From positions 1 to 16,322 of the forward strand of contig JANMWN010000162.1 in the NCBI GenBank assembly GCA_031394045.1: 16,322 nucleotides of DNA, in the 5' to 3' direction. The notes below the pieces were generated by a model that worked only from the letters and a program-made list of their open reading frames with translations, was not told the origin of the DNA and searched no databases. The stretch is from JANYIP01 sp031394045. Its GTDB lineage: Bacteria > Actinomycetota > Actinomycetes > Prado026. This document shows positions 6,649 through 14,142 of this stretch, piece by piece (the first letter of the stretch is position 1; every line of letters starts with the position of its first letter). A program made the position numbers and the translations under genes.

Positions 6649-8016
6649 CTACAGCCCCCGTACTCCGGCAATGAGCCGCAGAAGCAGGCTCCGGTTGACA
6701 CTGGGGTCACGCTCGATCAGAGCCGAGGCCTCGGGATCGGCTGCCATCGCAGCCGAACCGTTGACCCCGCCTACGTTGTGGCTCATCCCACCGCCGGACG
6801 AGCCCCGAGGGGACTCGGCGGACGGAGGCTGAGAGAAGACCGACCCGCCGACGGGCGACGACGCGCCCGGTCCGGGAGCGGTCGAGGATGCAGACGCAGC
6901 GCCGGCAGCCGACGGAGCGAACGCCAGCCGCGCGGCAGCCGGGGCCAGCTGGTCCAGCTCAGGGTGCTCGGGCTGGCGCGGGGCCAGGAAGGGCTCGGGA
7001 CGCGGGGGTACGACGTTGTCGGGGACGTGCGGGCCACCGATGGTCGAGACGAGCTCGCCGCCGTAGCTGCCTTCAAGGTCGACGTCGGCATCGTCGGCAT
7101 CCTCAGCATCCTCAGCATCGTCCTCGACAGCTGCGGCGACCTCGGCGGCCGGCGCGACCGGAGCGGGAGCGGGCACAGGAGGTGGCACGACCGTCACGGC
7201 GGCGGGCGCGTTGACGGCAGCCGGCGCGGTCGCGGGGGCCGAAGAAGGCGCGGCACTGCGACCCTCGAGCGGTGCGAGCAGGTCCAGGCGCCGGCGGACC
7301 AGCTCGACCGGGTCGTTGTCGCCGTCACGGACCTCAAGCAGCCCGCGGCGGACCAGGCCGGCCAGGGCCGGCAGCACGGCGAAGCTGCCACGACCACTGA
7401 GGTCGACGATCTCGCCGACCGTCCGGCGGCCGTCCGCGAGAGCCACGAGCGACCACTCCTCGCGCGACAGGTCGGGGTCGGTGGCCGGTGTCACGGGGAT
7501 CGCCAGCACGACGTCACCGGAGGGGATCGCGTCGGCTGCGGTGGCCAGTGACTCGCGGCGTACGCCGGCCTGCGTCACGACCAGGTCGGTGGGCAGCACG
7601 ACCCCCATGTCGTCGGGGTTGACCGCGTCTGGCGAGAAGGCGAAGTCCCCCTCAGGCCAGGCGAGGAGGTCGTGCACGGCGTCGAACGCCACCTCGGTGG
7701 CGGCGGTCTTGACCGTGCCGGCGTCAGCGGCTCCGGAGTCGACCAGGGCCCGGCCGACGCCGATGCCCTCGGACTGCGCCCGCTCGATGGCGGCGATCAG
7801 CCCGTGGTCCGTGACTGATCCGCTCCCCACCACGCGGCGCGCGAGGCTCTGGCGGGACAGGTCCGAGTCGGCTCCGGTGATGGAGCCCTCGGTGAAGTAC
7901 ACGACGCCCGCGGACGAGCCGCTGCGAAGGTGCAGGCCGCCCGTCTTCTTCGTCAGGCTCAGGAGCTGGAAGATGTCAGGCAGACCGAAGGCATCTAGCG
8001 AGCCCTCGAGTTTCAC
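6649..8016 (-). CDS. DUF4388 (PATAN-like) protein with long disordered tail
   Basis: A 455-residue cytoplasmic protein. Residues 1 to about 160 fit the DUF4388 family: the start LEGSLDAFGLPDIFQLLSL, then KKTGGLHLRSG and GVVYFTEGSITGA, a fold found in signalling and gliding-related proteins and thought to mediate protein contacts. A winged-helix-like segment (EWSLVALADGRRTVGEIVDL through GLLEV) spans about 187-229. From about 250 to 430 the chain is Pro/Ala/Ser-rich with an acidic block (DDAEDAEDADDADVD). It ends in a conserved-looking amphipathic helix, RSLLLRLIAGVRGL, a possible docking peptide. The start is GTG 8016. It is flanked by the Roadblock gene (81-nt gap) and the GTPase gene (3-nt gap), so it probably works with both. 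The exact function is unknown. Confidence 0.82.
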   Translation of the reverse strand: MKLEGSLDAFGLPDIFQLLSLTKKTGGLHLRSGSSAGVVYFTEGSITGADSDLSRQSLARRVVGSGSVTDHGLIAAIERAQSEGIGVGRALVDSGAADAGTVKTAATEVAFDAVHDLLAWPEGDFAFSPDAVNPDDMGVVLPTDLVVTQAGVRRESLATAADAIPSGDVVLAIPVTPATDPDLSREEWSLVALADGRRTVGEIVDLSGRGSFAVLPALAGLVRRGLLEVRDGDNDPVELVRRRLDLLAPLEGRSAAPSSAPATAPAAVNAPAAVTVVPPPVPAPAPVAPAAEVAAAVEDDAEDAEDADDADVDLEGSYGGELVSTIGGPHVPDNVVPPRPEPFLAPRQPEHPELDQLAPAAARLAFAPSAAGAASASSTAPGPGASSPVGGSVFSQPPSAESPRGSSGGGMSHNVGGVNGSAAMAADPEASALIERDPSVNRSLLLRLIAGVRGL

Positions 8017-8097
8017 GTCTGGTCCCGTCGCGTCGTCGGAGTGGGTGCTGGGCGGTTCAGTTCGGGGTGGGGGTCAGGGCAGGCCAGGCGGGGCGCC

Positions 8098-8934
8098 TTA
8101 GGACCAGCCGTCCGTGCTGGGCTGCCCGTTCGGCTGCGGCTGCTGGTTGGGCGCGTAGTTCGTCCACGCACCCAGGTCGGGCGCCGGGCGCCCGTTCTGC
8201 TCGGCCTGCGCGCCGATCAAAGGGTTCCCCCAGGGCGACAGCGGGTTCGGCGGCGGTCCCTCGGGCGACTCCGCCTCGGCGAACGGTGCGTACGGCTGCT
8301 CGTAGGCCGGCGGCTCGGCCGCGGGGACCGGGTAGATGTAGGGCTCGGGGTCCGGCATCGGCGCGGACGGCATCGACTCGACGACGTGCAGGTTGGGTGC
8401 GCCCTGGGTCTCGTACTCGCGGTAGTCGGTCGCGGCGGGAGCAGCCTCTTCCGCGACGGCCGCGACTGCAGCCACTGCAGCCAACAAGGCGGTCGGCTCG
8501 GGAGCAGCCTCTGCCGCGACAGCCGCGGCCATGGCGGCGTCGTCGGCGCGCAGCGCCTCGGCCACGGCGGCGGCGGAGCGGCGTACCTCGAACATCAGCA
8601 GGCCGACCTTGGCGCCCTTGGCGCCGACCGCCACCAGGACGGCCTCGTCGTCGGCGGAGACGAGGAAGACGGTGCCGTTCTCGCCCTCGACGTACACCTG
8701 GGTCAGGGAGCCGCGCCCGAAGTTCTCGGCCGCCCGCTCGCCCAGGGACAGCAGGGCAGCGCTCATGGCGGCCACCCGGTCCTCGTCCATGCCCACCGGC
8801 AGCGCGGAGGCCATCGGGAGCCCGTCGAACGAGACGACTGCGGCCGCCTGGAGCTCGGGCGCCTGCCCGAGCAGGTCTCCGAGCACCCGGTCCAGCCGGG
8901 ACGAACGGCTGTTGGAGTGGAGCAGATCCGCCAT
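8098..8934 (-). CDS. Roadblock/LC7 domain protein with Ala/Pro-rich tail
   Basis: A 278-residue protein. Residues about 12-128 form the Roadblock/LC7 fold, with DRVLGDLLGQAPELQAAAVVS, FDGLPMASALP, the central helix ending ERAAENFG, and the strands VYVEGENGTVFLVSADDEAVLVAV. This fold dimerises and, in MglB and CvnB proteins, contacts a small GTPase. The tail is an Ala-rich stretch (about 132-162) containing a duplicated 21-residue unit, followed by a Pro/Gln/Asn-rich segment likely to be disordered. ATG 8934 is chosen because the fold starts there and GAGGG lies 7 nt upstream; the open frame beyond it overlaps aroE out of frame. It is first in the signalling cassette, with a FliA-like promoter about 55 nt upstream. 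Confidence 0.88.
   Translation of the reverse strand: MADLLHSNSRSSRLDRVLGDLLGQAPELQAAAVVSFDGLPMASALPVGMDEDRVAAMSAALLSLGERAAENFGRGSLTQVYVEGENGTVFLVSADDEAVLVAVGAKGAKVGLLMFEVRRSAAAVAEALRADDAAMAAAVAAEAAPEPTALLAAVAAVAAVAEEAAPAATDYREYETQGAPNLHVVESMPSAPMPDPEPYIYPVPAAEPPAYEQPYAPFAEAESPEGPPPNPLSPWGNPLIGAQAEQNGRPAPDLGAWTNYAPNQQPQPNGQPSTDGWS
8437..8527 (-). repeat. Duplicated 63-bp unit inside the Roadblock gene tail
   Basis: The 28-nt stretches at 8437-8464 and 8500-8527 match at 26 positions and are 63 nt (21 codons) apart. Both encode an Ala-rich segment with Glu-Ala-Ala-Pro. The repeat lengthens the linker between the Roadblock fold and the disordered tail and keeps the frame. Confidence 0.6.
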
Positions 8935-8989
8935 AACGCACCCTCTTAGCGCCGGATGGAACCCCGGTTCCCCGGCGTCCTCAGGTGGT

Positions 8990-9018
8990 GCTTCGGCGGG
9001 TGCGCGGCGAGCCTTGAG
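8990..9018 (-). promoter_or_regulatory. FliA-like sigma promoter ahead of the Roadblock cassette
   Basis: CTCAA (9018-9014), 16 nt, GCCGAAGC (8997-8990) on the minus strand, starting 3 nt past the aroE stop codon. It gives an inferred start near 8983 and a leader of about 50 nt. It separates the signalling cassette from the housekeeping genes upstream. Confidence 0.6.
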
Positions 9019-9020
9019 CG

Positions 9021-9848
9021 CTAACCCGGGCCGGAGCCTGCGAGGGCGCTCCGACCTGCGTCCCGCATGACCTCGACGAGCTCGGCGACGGACGCTTGGG
9101 TCCGTGTCATGAGCACGACCTGGAGGGCCGCTTGGTGCACCAGGAGATCGAGGCCGCCGATCACCGCACCCCCAGCCGCCTGCCACCGCGCGGCCAGCCG
9201 GGTCGGCCAGGGGGCGTACACGACGTCGAACAGCGTCGAGGACCCGTCCAGCTCGCAGTCCGCCAGGGCGTCGGCGACTCCGGCGGGCACGGTCGAGACC
9301 ACCAGCGGCGCGGACAGGCCCGCCGGAGCCTGGTCCCACGAGCAGACGGTGAGCTCGACGGCGTCTGCGTCCAGCGCCAGCCGGAGCGAGTCCGCCAGGC
9401 CCGGGCGGCGGGCGTAGACCGTCACGGCCGGCCAGCCGGCGGTCGCCAGGGACACCAGCGCGGACCGGGCCGTCGCACCAGCCCCGAGGACCGTAGCGGT
9501 ACCTGACGGGACGACCCCGTGCTCGGCCAGAGCCGCGGTCATGCCGGGCACGTCGGTGTTGAGCCCGGCGCGGCGCCCCCCGTGCAGCAGGACGGTGTTG
9601 ACCGCCCCGGCCCGCAGCGCGACCCGGTCGATGTCGTCGAGCAGCGGGATGACCGCGGCCTTGAGCGGCATGGTCAGCGAGAGCCCGGCCCACTCCGGCC
9701 CCAGCCCGGCGATCAGCCCGGGCAGTCCAGCGGCGTCGCACTCGCGCGCCTCGTAGGTCCAGTCGAGCCCGAGGTACGCGTACGCGGCGCGATGCAGCAC
9801 CGGGGAGAGCGAGTGCGCGACGGGCGATCCGAGGACCGCCGCCCTCAT
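9021..9848 (-). CDS. aroE: Shikimate dehydrogenase
   Basis: A 275-residue enzyme that reduces 3-dehydroshikimate to shikimate with NADPH, in aromatic amino acid synthesis. The substrate site shows SLSP at 13-16, the catalytic Lys63 in MPLK, Asn84 in AVNTV and Asp99 in NTDVPG. The dinucleotide-binding loop LGAGATARSA is at 121-130. DVVYAPWPT (208-216) and GGLDLLVHQAALQ (231-243) are the usual C-terminal motifs. The length is typical. The ATG overlaps the mltG stop by 4 nt (ATGA), so translation is coupled. It ends the housekeeping run; the FliA-like promoter for the next cassette follows at once. Confidence 0.95.
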   Translation of the reverse strand: MRAAVLGSPVAHSLSPVLHRAAYAYLGLDWTYEARECDAAGLPGLIAGLGPEWAGLSLTMPLKAAVIPLLDDIDRVALRAGAVNTVLLHGGRRAGLNTDVPGMTAALAEHGVVPSGTATVLGAGATARSALVSLATAGWPAVTVYARRPGLADSLRLALDADAVELTVCSWDQAPAGLSAPLVVSTVPAGVADALADCELDGSSTLFDVVYAPWPTRLAARWQAAGGAVIGGLDLLVHQAALQVVLMTRTQASVAELVEVMRDAGRSALAGSGPG

Positions 9849-10933
9849 CCGAGGTTGCCCTTGAGCTCGGCCTTGAACGCGAGGAACTGGGCGTAGGAGT
9901 TGGTGAACTTCGTCTCGCCGGTGGTCGGGTTGACCGTCACCCAGTACAGCCAGTTGCCGGCCGCGGGCTGCAGGACGGCGTTCAGCGCGTCCTCGCCCGG
10001 AGAGTTGATCGGGCCAGGCGGCAGCCCTGCCACCAGGTACGTGTTGTACGGCGAGACCACGGCGATGTCAGCCGTTGACAGCTGTGCCTTGGAGTTCTTC
10101 AGGACGTAGTTGACGGTCGAGTTGAGCTGCAGCTTCATCTTGATGCTCAGCCGGTTGAGGATGGACCTGGCAATCTGCGGGAAGTCCTTCGGGGTGCCCT
10201 CCGCCTGCACCAGGCTCGCGACGATCACCACCTGGAGCGGCGTCAGGTGCACGGCCTTGGCCCGGCCAACGAGGTCCACGTCGGTCGCCGACTGCTCGAA
10301 CCGCTTGATCATCGTGGTCAGGATCCCGTTGGCCGTCACTCCCGGCTCAAGGTCGTAGGTCGCTGGGAACAGGAAGCCTTCGGCCTTGCCCTTGGCGTAC
10401 GGCGGCAGCCCGAGCGCCGCGGGGTCGGCCAGCGCGCTGGTGAGGTCGGCGACCGAGAGCTTGGTGCCTTTCGCGAGCACCTTGATCATGACGTCCAGCC
10501 GCATCCCCTCGGGGATGGTGACCTTGGACGAGATCTTGGACGTGGGGTCCATCAGCAGCGCCAGCGCCGAGGTCGCGCTCATCTGCAGGTGCAGCTTGTA
10601 TGTGCCGGGCTGGATGTCCTGGCCGTTGGGGTCGGCTGCCGCGACGCTCGCGAAGGCCGAGGCGCTGCGCACGACGTCGGCCTTCTCCAGGCCTTGCGCG
10701 ATCTCGTCGAGGCGCTCGCCGATCCTGATCTGGACCTGGACCTCACCATGTCCGTCGCCCTGGTAGTCCGGCGAGGTCGAGAACCAGCGCACGACGGCAA
10801 ACAGGACCACCGCGACCAGGGCGAGCACGACCCCTGCGGCGATCAGGACGGCGACACCGCCCCCACGCCGGCTGGGCCCGCGGCCGCGGACCTCCTCGGT
10901 CACCTCGGTCATGCCGAGTCCAAGCTGGCTCAT
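9845..10933 (-). CDS. mltG: Endolytic murein transglycosylase MltG (YceG-like)
   Basis: A 362-residue membrane-anchored enzyme that cleaves nascent glycan strands in the wall and so sets their length. A short cytoplasmic N-terminus is followed by one transmembrane helix at about 27-50. A LysM-like region comes next, including IQPGTYKLHLQMSATSALALL. The YceG domain has IPEGMRLD, GFLFPATYDL and the catalytic stretch VIVASLVQAEG with Glu245. LNRL, PYNTYLVAGLPPGPINSPG and a final WVTVNPTTGETKFTNSY follow. ATG 10933 is chosen because it overlaps the ruvX stop by 4 nt and gives the expected short N-terminus. Neighbours ruvX and aroE are the usual actinobacterial partners. Confidence 0.94.
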   Translation of the reverse strand: MSQLGLGMTEVTEEVRGRGPSRRGGGVAVLIAAGVVLALVAVVLFAVVRWFSTSPDYQGDGHGEVQVQIRIGERLDEIAQGLEKADVVRSASAFASVAAADPNGQDIQPGTYKLHLQMSATSALALLMDPTSKISSKVTIPEGMRLDVMIKVLAKGTKLSVADLTSALADPAALGLPPYAKGKAEGFLFPATYDLEPGVTANGILTTMIKRFEQSATDVDLVGRAKAVHLTPLQVVIVASLVQAEGTPKDFPQIARSILNRLSIKMKLQLNSTVNYVLKNSKAQLSTADIAVVSPYNTYLVAGLPPGPINSPGEDALNAVLQPAAGNWLYWVTVNPTTGETKFTNSYAQFLAFKAELKGNLG

Positions 10934-11394
10934 GACTCCGCCTCGTCCGGTGTGATCCAGACGCCGGGCGGGACCCCCGTCGAGCGCTCGGCGTCCAGTG
11001 CGTTCTGGAGGATGATGACAGCCGCGGCCTGGTCGACGACGGCACGCTGCCGCCGACCGGGTACGCCCGAGTCGCGCAGGGCGTGCGTCGCCCCCACGGT
11101 GGAGAGCCGCTCGTCGACCATGCGCACGGGCAGGGGCACGGTCCGCGCGAGACGTACCGCGAACTCCCTGGCCGTGCCGGCGGCCCGGCCGTGCTCGCCG
11201 GAGAGCGAGACCGGCAGCCCGACGACGAGCTCGACAGCGGCGTACGCCTGGGCCAGCTCGGACAGCCGGGCCAGGTCGCGCGCACCTCGGGGAACCGTCT
11301 CGACGGGGGTCGCGATCACGCCCGCAGGGTCGCACACGGCCACCCCGATGCGTACCGAACCGACGTCGATGCCCAGGCGCGCCCCTGGCCTCAT
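10930..11394 (-). CDS. ruvX: Putative Holliday junction resolvase / pre-16S rRNA nuclease YqgF
   Basis: A 154-residue RNase H-fold protein of the YqgF family, implicated in 16S rRNA 5'-end maturation and in junction resolution. GIDVGSVRIGVAVCD opens the fold with the metal ligand Asp10. VVGLPVSLSGEHG is at 57-69, DERLST at 94-99 (acidic ligand Glu95) and the final Asp121 in VDQAAAVIIL. The ATG overlaps the alaS stop by one base (TGATG) and the stop overlaps the mltG ATG, so the three are translationally linked. Confidence 0.94.
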   Translation of the reverse strand: MRPGARLGIDVGSVRIGVAVCDPAGVIATPVETVPRGARDLARLSELAQAYAAVELVVGLPVSLSGEHGRAAGTAREFAVRLARTVPLPVRMVDERLSTVGATHALRDSGVPGRRQRAVVDQAAAVIILQNALDAERSTGVPPGVWITPDEAES

Positions 11395-14087
11395 CAGGCG
11401 CCCGCGGCTGATGGGGCTGATGGGGAAAGGAGTCCGCGTACCTGCGTCACGGCGCGGGCGAAGTCGTCCGCGTCGCCGCTGCCGGCCCCCTGCGCCACGT
11501 CGTCACGGCCACCACCCTTGCCGCCGAGCGCCTTGGCCAGCACGTTCATGACGGTCCCGGCCCCGCCACCACGCTCGGCCGCCGCCGGGTCGGACGCGAC
11601 CACCAGCGAGATCTGGCCGTCGTCCCCGGGAGCGCCCAGCACGACCACCGAAGGGCCGGCCGTCTGGGCCCGGCCACGGATGTCGAGTGCGAGGGTCCGT
11701 GCGTCGGCCGGCCGGATCCCCGCGGGCAGCAGCTCGGCGACCAGCCCGATCCCGCCGACGTCGGTCCGACGGGTCGCCAGCTCGCCCGCCTGGGCCAGGA
11801 CCTGCGCGGCGCGGGACCGGTCGATCTCGCGCTCGGCGTCCTTCAGCCGGGTCAGGATCCCGTCGACCCGCTCGGGCAGCTCCTCGGGCCTGGCCTTGAG
11901 GATCTCCGCCAGCTGCCCGACCAGCAGGTGCTCGCGCGCGAGGAACCGGTAGGCGTCGACACCGACGAGCGCCTCCACCCGGCGTACGCCCGCAGCCACG
12001 GACGACTCCCCCAGCAGCTTGACCACGCCGAGCTCGCCCGTGCGCTGGAGGTGGGTCCCCCCGCACAGCTCCCTGGCCCACTCGCCGACGCTGACCACGC
12101 GTACGCGGTCGCCGTACTTCTCCCCGAACAACGCCATCGCGCCAGAGGCGACGGCCTCGGACTGGCTCATGACCTGCGCGGTCACCTCGAGGTCGCCGAG
12201 GAGCACCTCGTTGACCCGCTGCTCCACGTCGCTCAGCACCGAGGGCGGAACAGCCGACGGGTTCGGGAAGTCGAAGCGCAACCGGCCCGGCGAGTTCTCC
12301 GAGCCCATCTGGGTCGCGGTCTCGCCGAGCGCCTCGCGGAACGCCTTGTGCACCATGTGGGTGGCGGTGTGGGCGCGCGAGATCGCCAGCCGGCGCTCGA
12401 CGTCGACCTCGCCCTGAGCGCCCTCGCCCACGACGACCTCGCCGTCCAGGACCCTGGCCCGGTGGACGGTGAGCCCACGGACCGGGCTCTGCACGTCGAA
12501 CACCTCGAGCAGCGCGCCGCCGGCCAGCCGGATCAGGCCCTCGTCGGCGAGCTGGCCGCCGCCCTCGGCGTAGAAGGCGGTGCGGTCGAGCACGACCTCG
12601 ACCTCGCTGCCGGTCGCCGCGGAGGACGCCGGCGTGCCGTCGACGAGCAGCCCGCGGACGTTGCCCTCGCTACGCACGGCGTCGTACCCGGTGAAGTCGG
12701 TCGGCCCGACCTGTTCGACCAGCTCGCGGTACGGGGTCAGGTCCGCCGCGCCGCCCTTGCGGGCCTTGGAGTCGGCCTTGGCGCGCTGCCGCTGCTCCTG
12801 CATGAGCCGGCGGAAGCCCTCGGTGTCGACCTTGAGGCCCTTCTCCTGGGCCATCTCCAGCGTCAGGTCGATCGGGAAGCCGAACGTGTCGTGCAGCTTG
12901 AACGCCACGTCGCCCGTCACGCCGGACCCGTTGCCCGGGGCGGCCCCCTCGGTCATCTGGACGAACAGCTTCTCGCCTGCGGCCAGCGTCGTCAGGAACG
13001 ACGCCTCCTCCGCGACGCAGACCGCACGGATGCGCTCGGCCTTGGCGGCGAGCTCGGGGTACTGCGCCTGCATCGCAGCGATGCTGACGTCAGCGAGCTC
13101 CCCGAAGACCGGCTGGTGCGCACCGAGCAGCCGCATCGATCGCACCGTGCGCCGCATGATCCGGCGCAGGACGTACCCGCGGCCCTCGTTGCCTGGGGTG
13201 ACGCCGTCGCTGATGAGCATGACGGCGGTGCGCGCGTGGTCGGTCACGATGCGCAGGCGTACGTCGTCCTCATGGTCGTCGTGGTAGGCCCGTCCGGTCA
13301 GCTCGCTGGCCCGGTCGAGGATCGCGCGGCTGGTGTCGATCTCGTACAGGTTGTCGACGCCCTGGAGGACAGCGGCCATCCGCTCCAGGCCCATGCCGGT
13401 GTCGATGTTCTTGGCCGGCAGCTCGCCGAGGATCGGGAAGTTCTCCTTGTCCTCGCCGGCGCCACGCTCGAACTGCATGAAGACCAGGTTCCAGATCTCC
13501 AGGTAGCGCTCGCCGTTGACCGCCGGGCCGCCCTCCGCGCCGTACGCAGGGCCGCGGTCGTAGTTGATCTCCGAGCACGGGCCGCAGGGGCCGGGCACGC
13601 CCATCGACCAGTAGTTCTCCGACTTGCCCAGCCGCTGGATCCGGTCGAGCGGCACGCCGATCTGGTGGTGCCAGATGTCGGCGGCCTCGTCGTCGTCGAG
13701 GTACACCGTGATCCAGAGCTTCTCCGGGTCGAGCCCGTAGCCGCCGTCAGCCACCGAGCTCGTCAGCAGCTCCCACGCGAGCGGGATCGCCCGCTCCTTG
13801 AAGTAGTCGCCGAACGAGAAGTTGCCGCACATCTGGAAGAACGACGCGTGCCGGGTGGTCTTGCCGACCTCCTCGATGTCGAGGGTGCGCACGCACTTCT
13901 GGACGCTGACCGCCCGCGGGTAGGGCGCGACCTCCGCGCCGAGGAAGTACGGCTTGAAGGGCACCATGCCGGCGTTGACGAGCAGCAGGGTCGGGTCGGG
14001 GGCCACCAGCGAGGCCGACGCCACGACCGTGTGCCCGCGCTCCTCGAAGAAGCGTAGGAAGCGGCTCCTGATCTCGGCCGAGTCCAT
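11394..14087 (-). CDS. alaS: Alanyl-tRNA synthetase
   Basis: An 897-residue class II synthetase that charges tRNA-Ala and edits mischarged Ser and Gly. The catalytic domain (about 1-250) has the N-terminal RSRFLRFFEERGH, the NAGMVPFKPYFLG segment and RHASFFQMCGNFSFGDYF. The editing domain carries the zinc ligands in HTATH (573-577) and CGGTH (675-679). The C-Ala domain ends with the family's glycine-rich GGKGGGRDDVAQGAGSG (855-871). The length is normal for the family. ATG 14087 gives the canonical N-terminus, and AGCAGGT lies about 9 nt upstream. It follows rarA after 55 nt without an evident terminator. Confidence 0.97.
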   Translation of the reverse strand: MDSAEIRSRFLRFFEERGHTVVASASLVAPDPTLLLVNAGMVPFKPYFLGAEVAPYPRAVSVQKCVRTLDIEEVGKTTRHASFFQMCGNFSFGDYFKERAIPLAWELLTSSVADGGYGLDPEKLWITVYLDDDEAADIWHHQIGVPLDRIQRLGKSENYWSMGVPGPCGPCSEINYDRGPAYGAEGGPAVNGERYLEIWNLVFMQFERGAGEDKENFPILGELPAKNIDTGMGLERMAAVLQGVDNLYEIDTSRAILDRASELTGRAYHDDHEDDVRLRIVTDHARTAVMLISDGVTPGNEGRGYVLRRIMRRTVRSMRLLGAHQPVFGELADVSIAAMQAQYPELAAKAERIRAVCVAEEASFLTTLAAGEKLFVQMTEGAAPGNGSGVTGDVAFKLHDTFGFPIDLTLEMAQEKGLKVDTEGFRRLMQEQRQRAKADSKARKGGAADLTPYRELVEQVGPTDFTGYDAVRSEGNVRGLLVDGTPASSAATGSEVEVVLDRTAFYAEGGGQLADEGLIRLAGGALLEVFDVQSPVRGLTVHRARVLDGEVVVGEGAQGEVDVERRLAISRAHTATHMVHKAFREALGETATQMGSENSPGRLRFDFPNPSAVPPSVLSDVEQRVNEVLLGDLEVTAQVMSQSEAVASGAMALFGEKYGDRVRVVSVGEWARELCGGTHLQRTGELGVVKLLGESSVAAGVRRVEALVGVDAYRFLAREHLLVGQLAEILKARPEELPERVDGILTRLKDAEREIDRSRAAQVLAQAGELATRRTDVGGIGLVAELLPAGIRPADARTLALDIRGRAQTAGPSVVVLGAPGDDGQISLVVASDPAAAERGGGAGTVMNVLAKALGGKGGGRDDVAQGAGSGDADDFARAVTQVRGLLSPSAPSAAGA

Positions 14088-14142
14088 GCTGGCGCTACCT
14101 GCTGTCTGTCGTGGACGCGCTGTCTCTGGTCTGCGCGCGGGC

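Noticed and set aside
6730..6775. Weak FliA-like match inside the DUF4388 gene
   Set aside because: ATCGGC and TTGAC are present but 19 nt apart rather than 16, and the site lies inside a coding region.
8437..8527. Repeat in the Roadblock gene as a CRISPR or mobile element
   Set aside because: There are only two copies, in frame, encoding Ala-rich linker; this is internal duplication of coding sequence.
6070..8934. Complete conservon (cvnABCD) operon
   Set aside because: The Roadblock and GTPase genes fit, but no histidine kinase (CvnA) or DUF742 protein (CvnC) is present and a DUF4388 gene lies between them.
8935..9741. Upstream extension of the Roadblock frame through aroE
   Set aside because: The frame overlaps aroE in the wrong phase and gives Arg/Gly-rich noise; the Roadblock fold and a ribosome-binding site place the start at 8934.
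11928..14057. 709-codon plus-strand open frame opposite alaS
   Set aside because: It is antisense to a complete, motif-bearing alaS; the composition (Val/Asp/His/Leu/Arg) is a by-product of codon bias at high GC.
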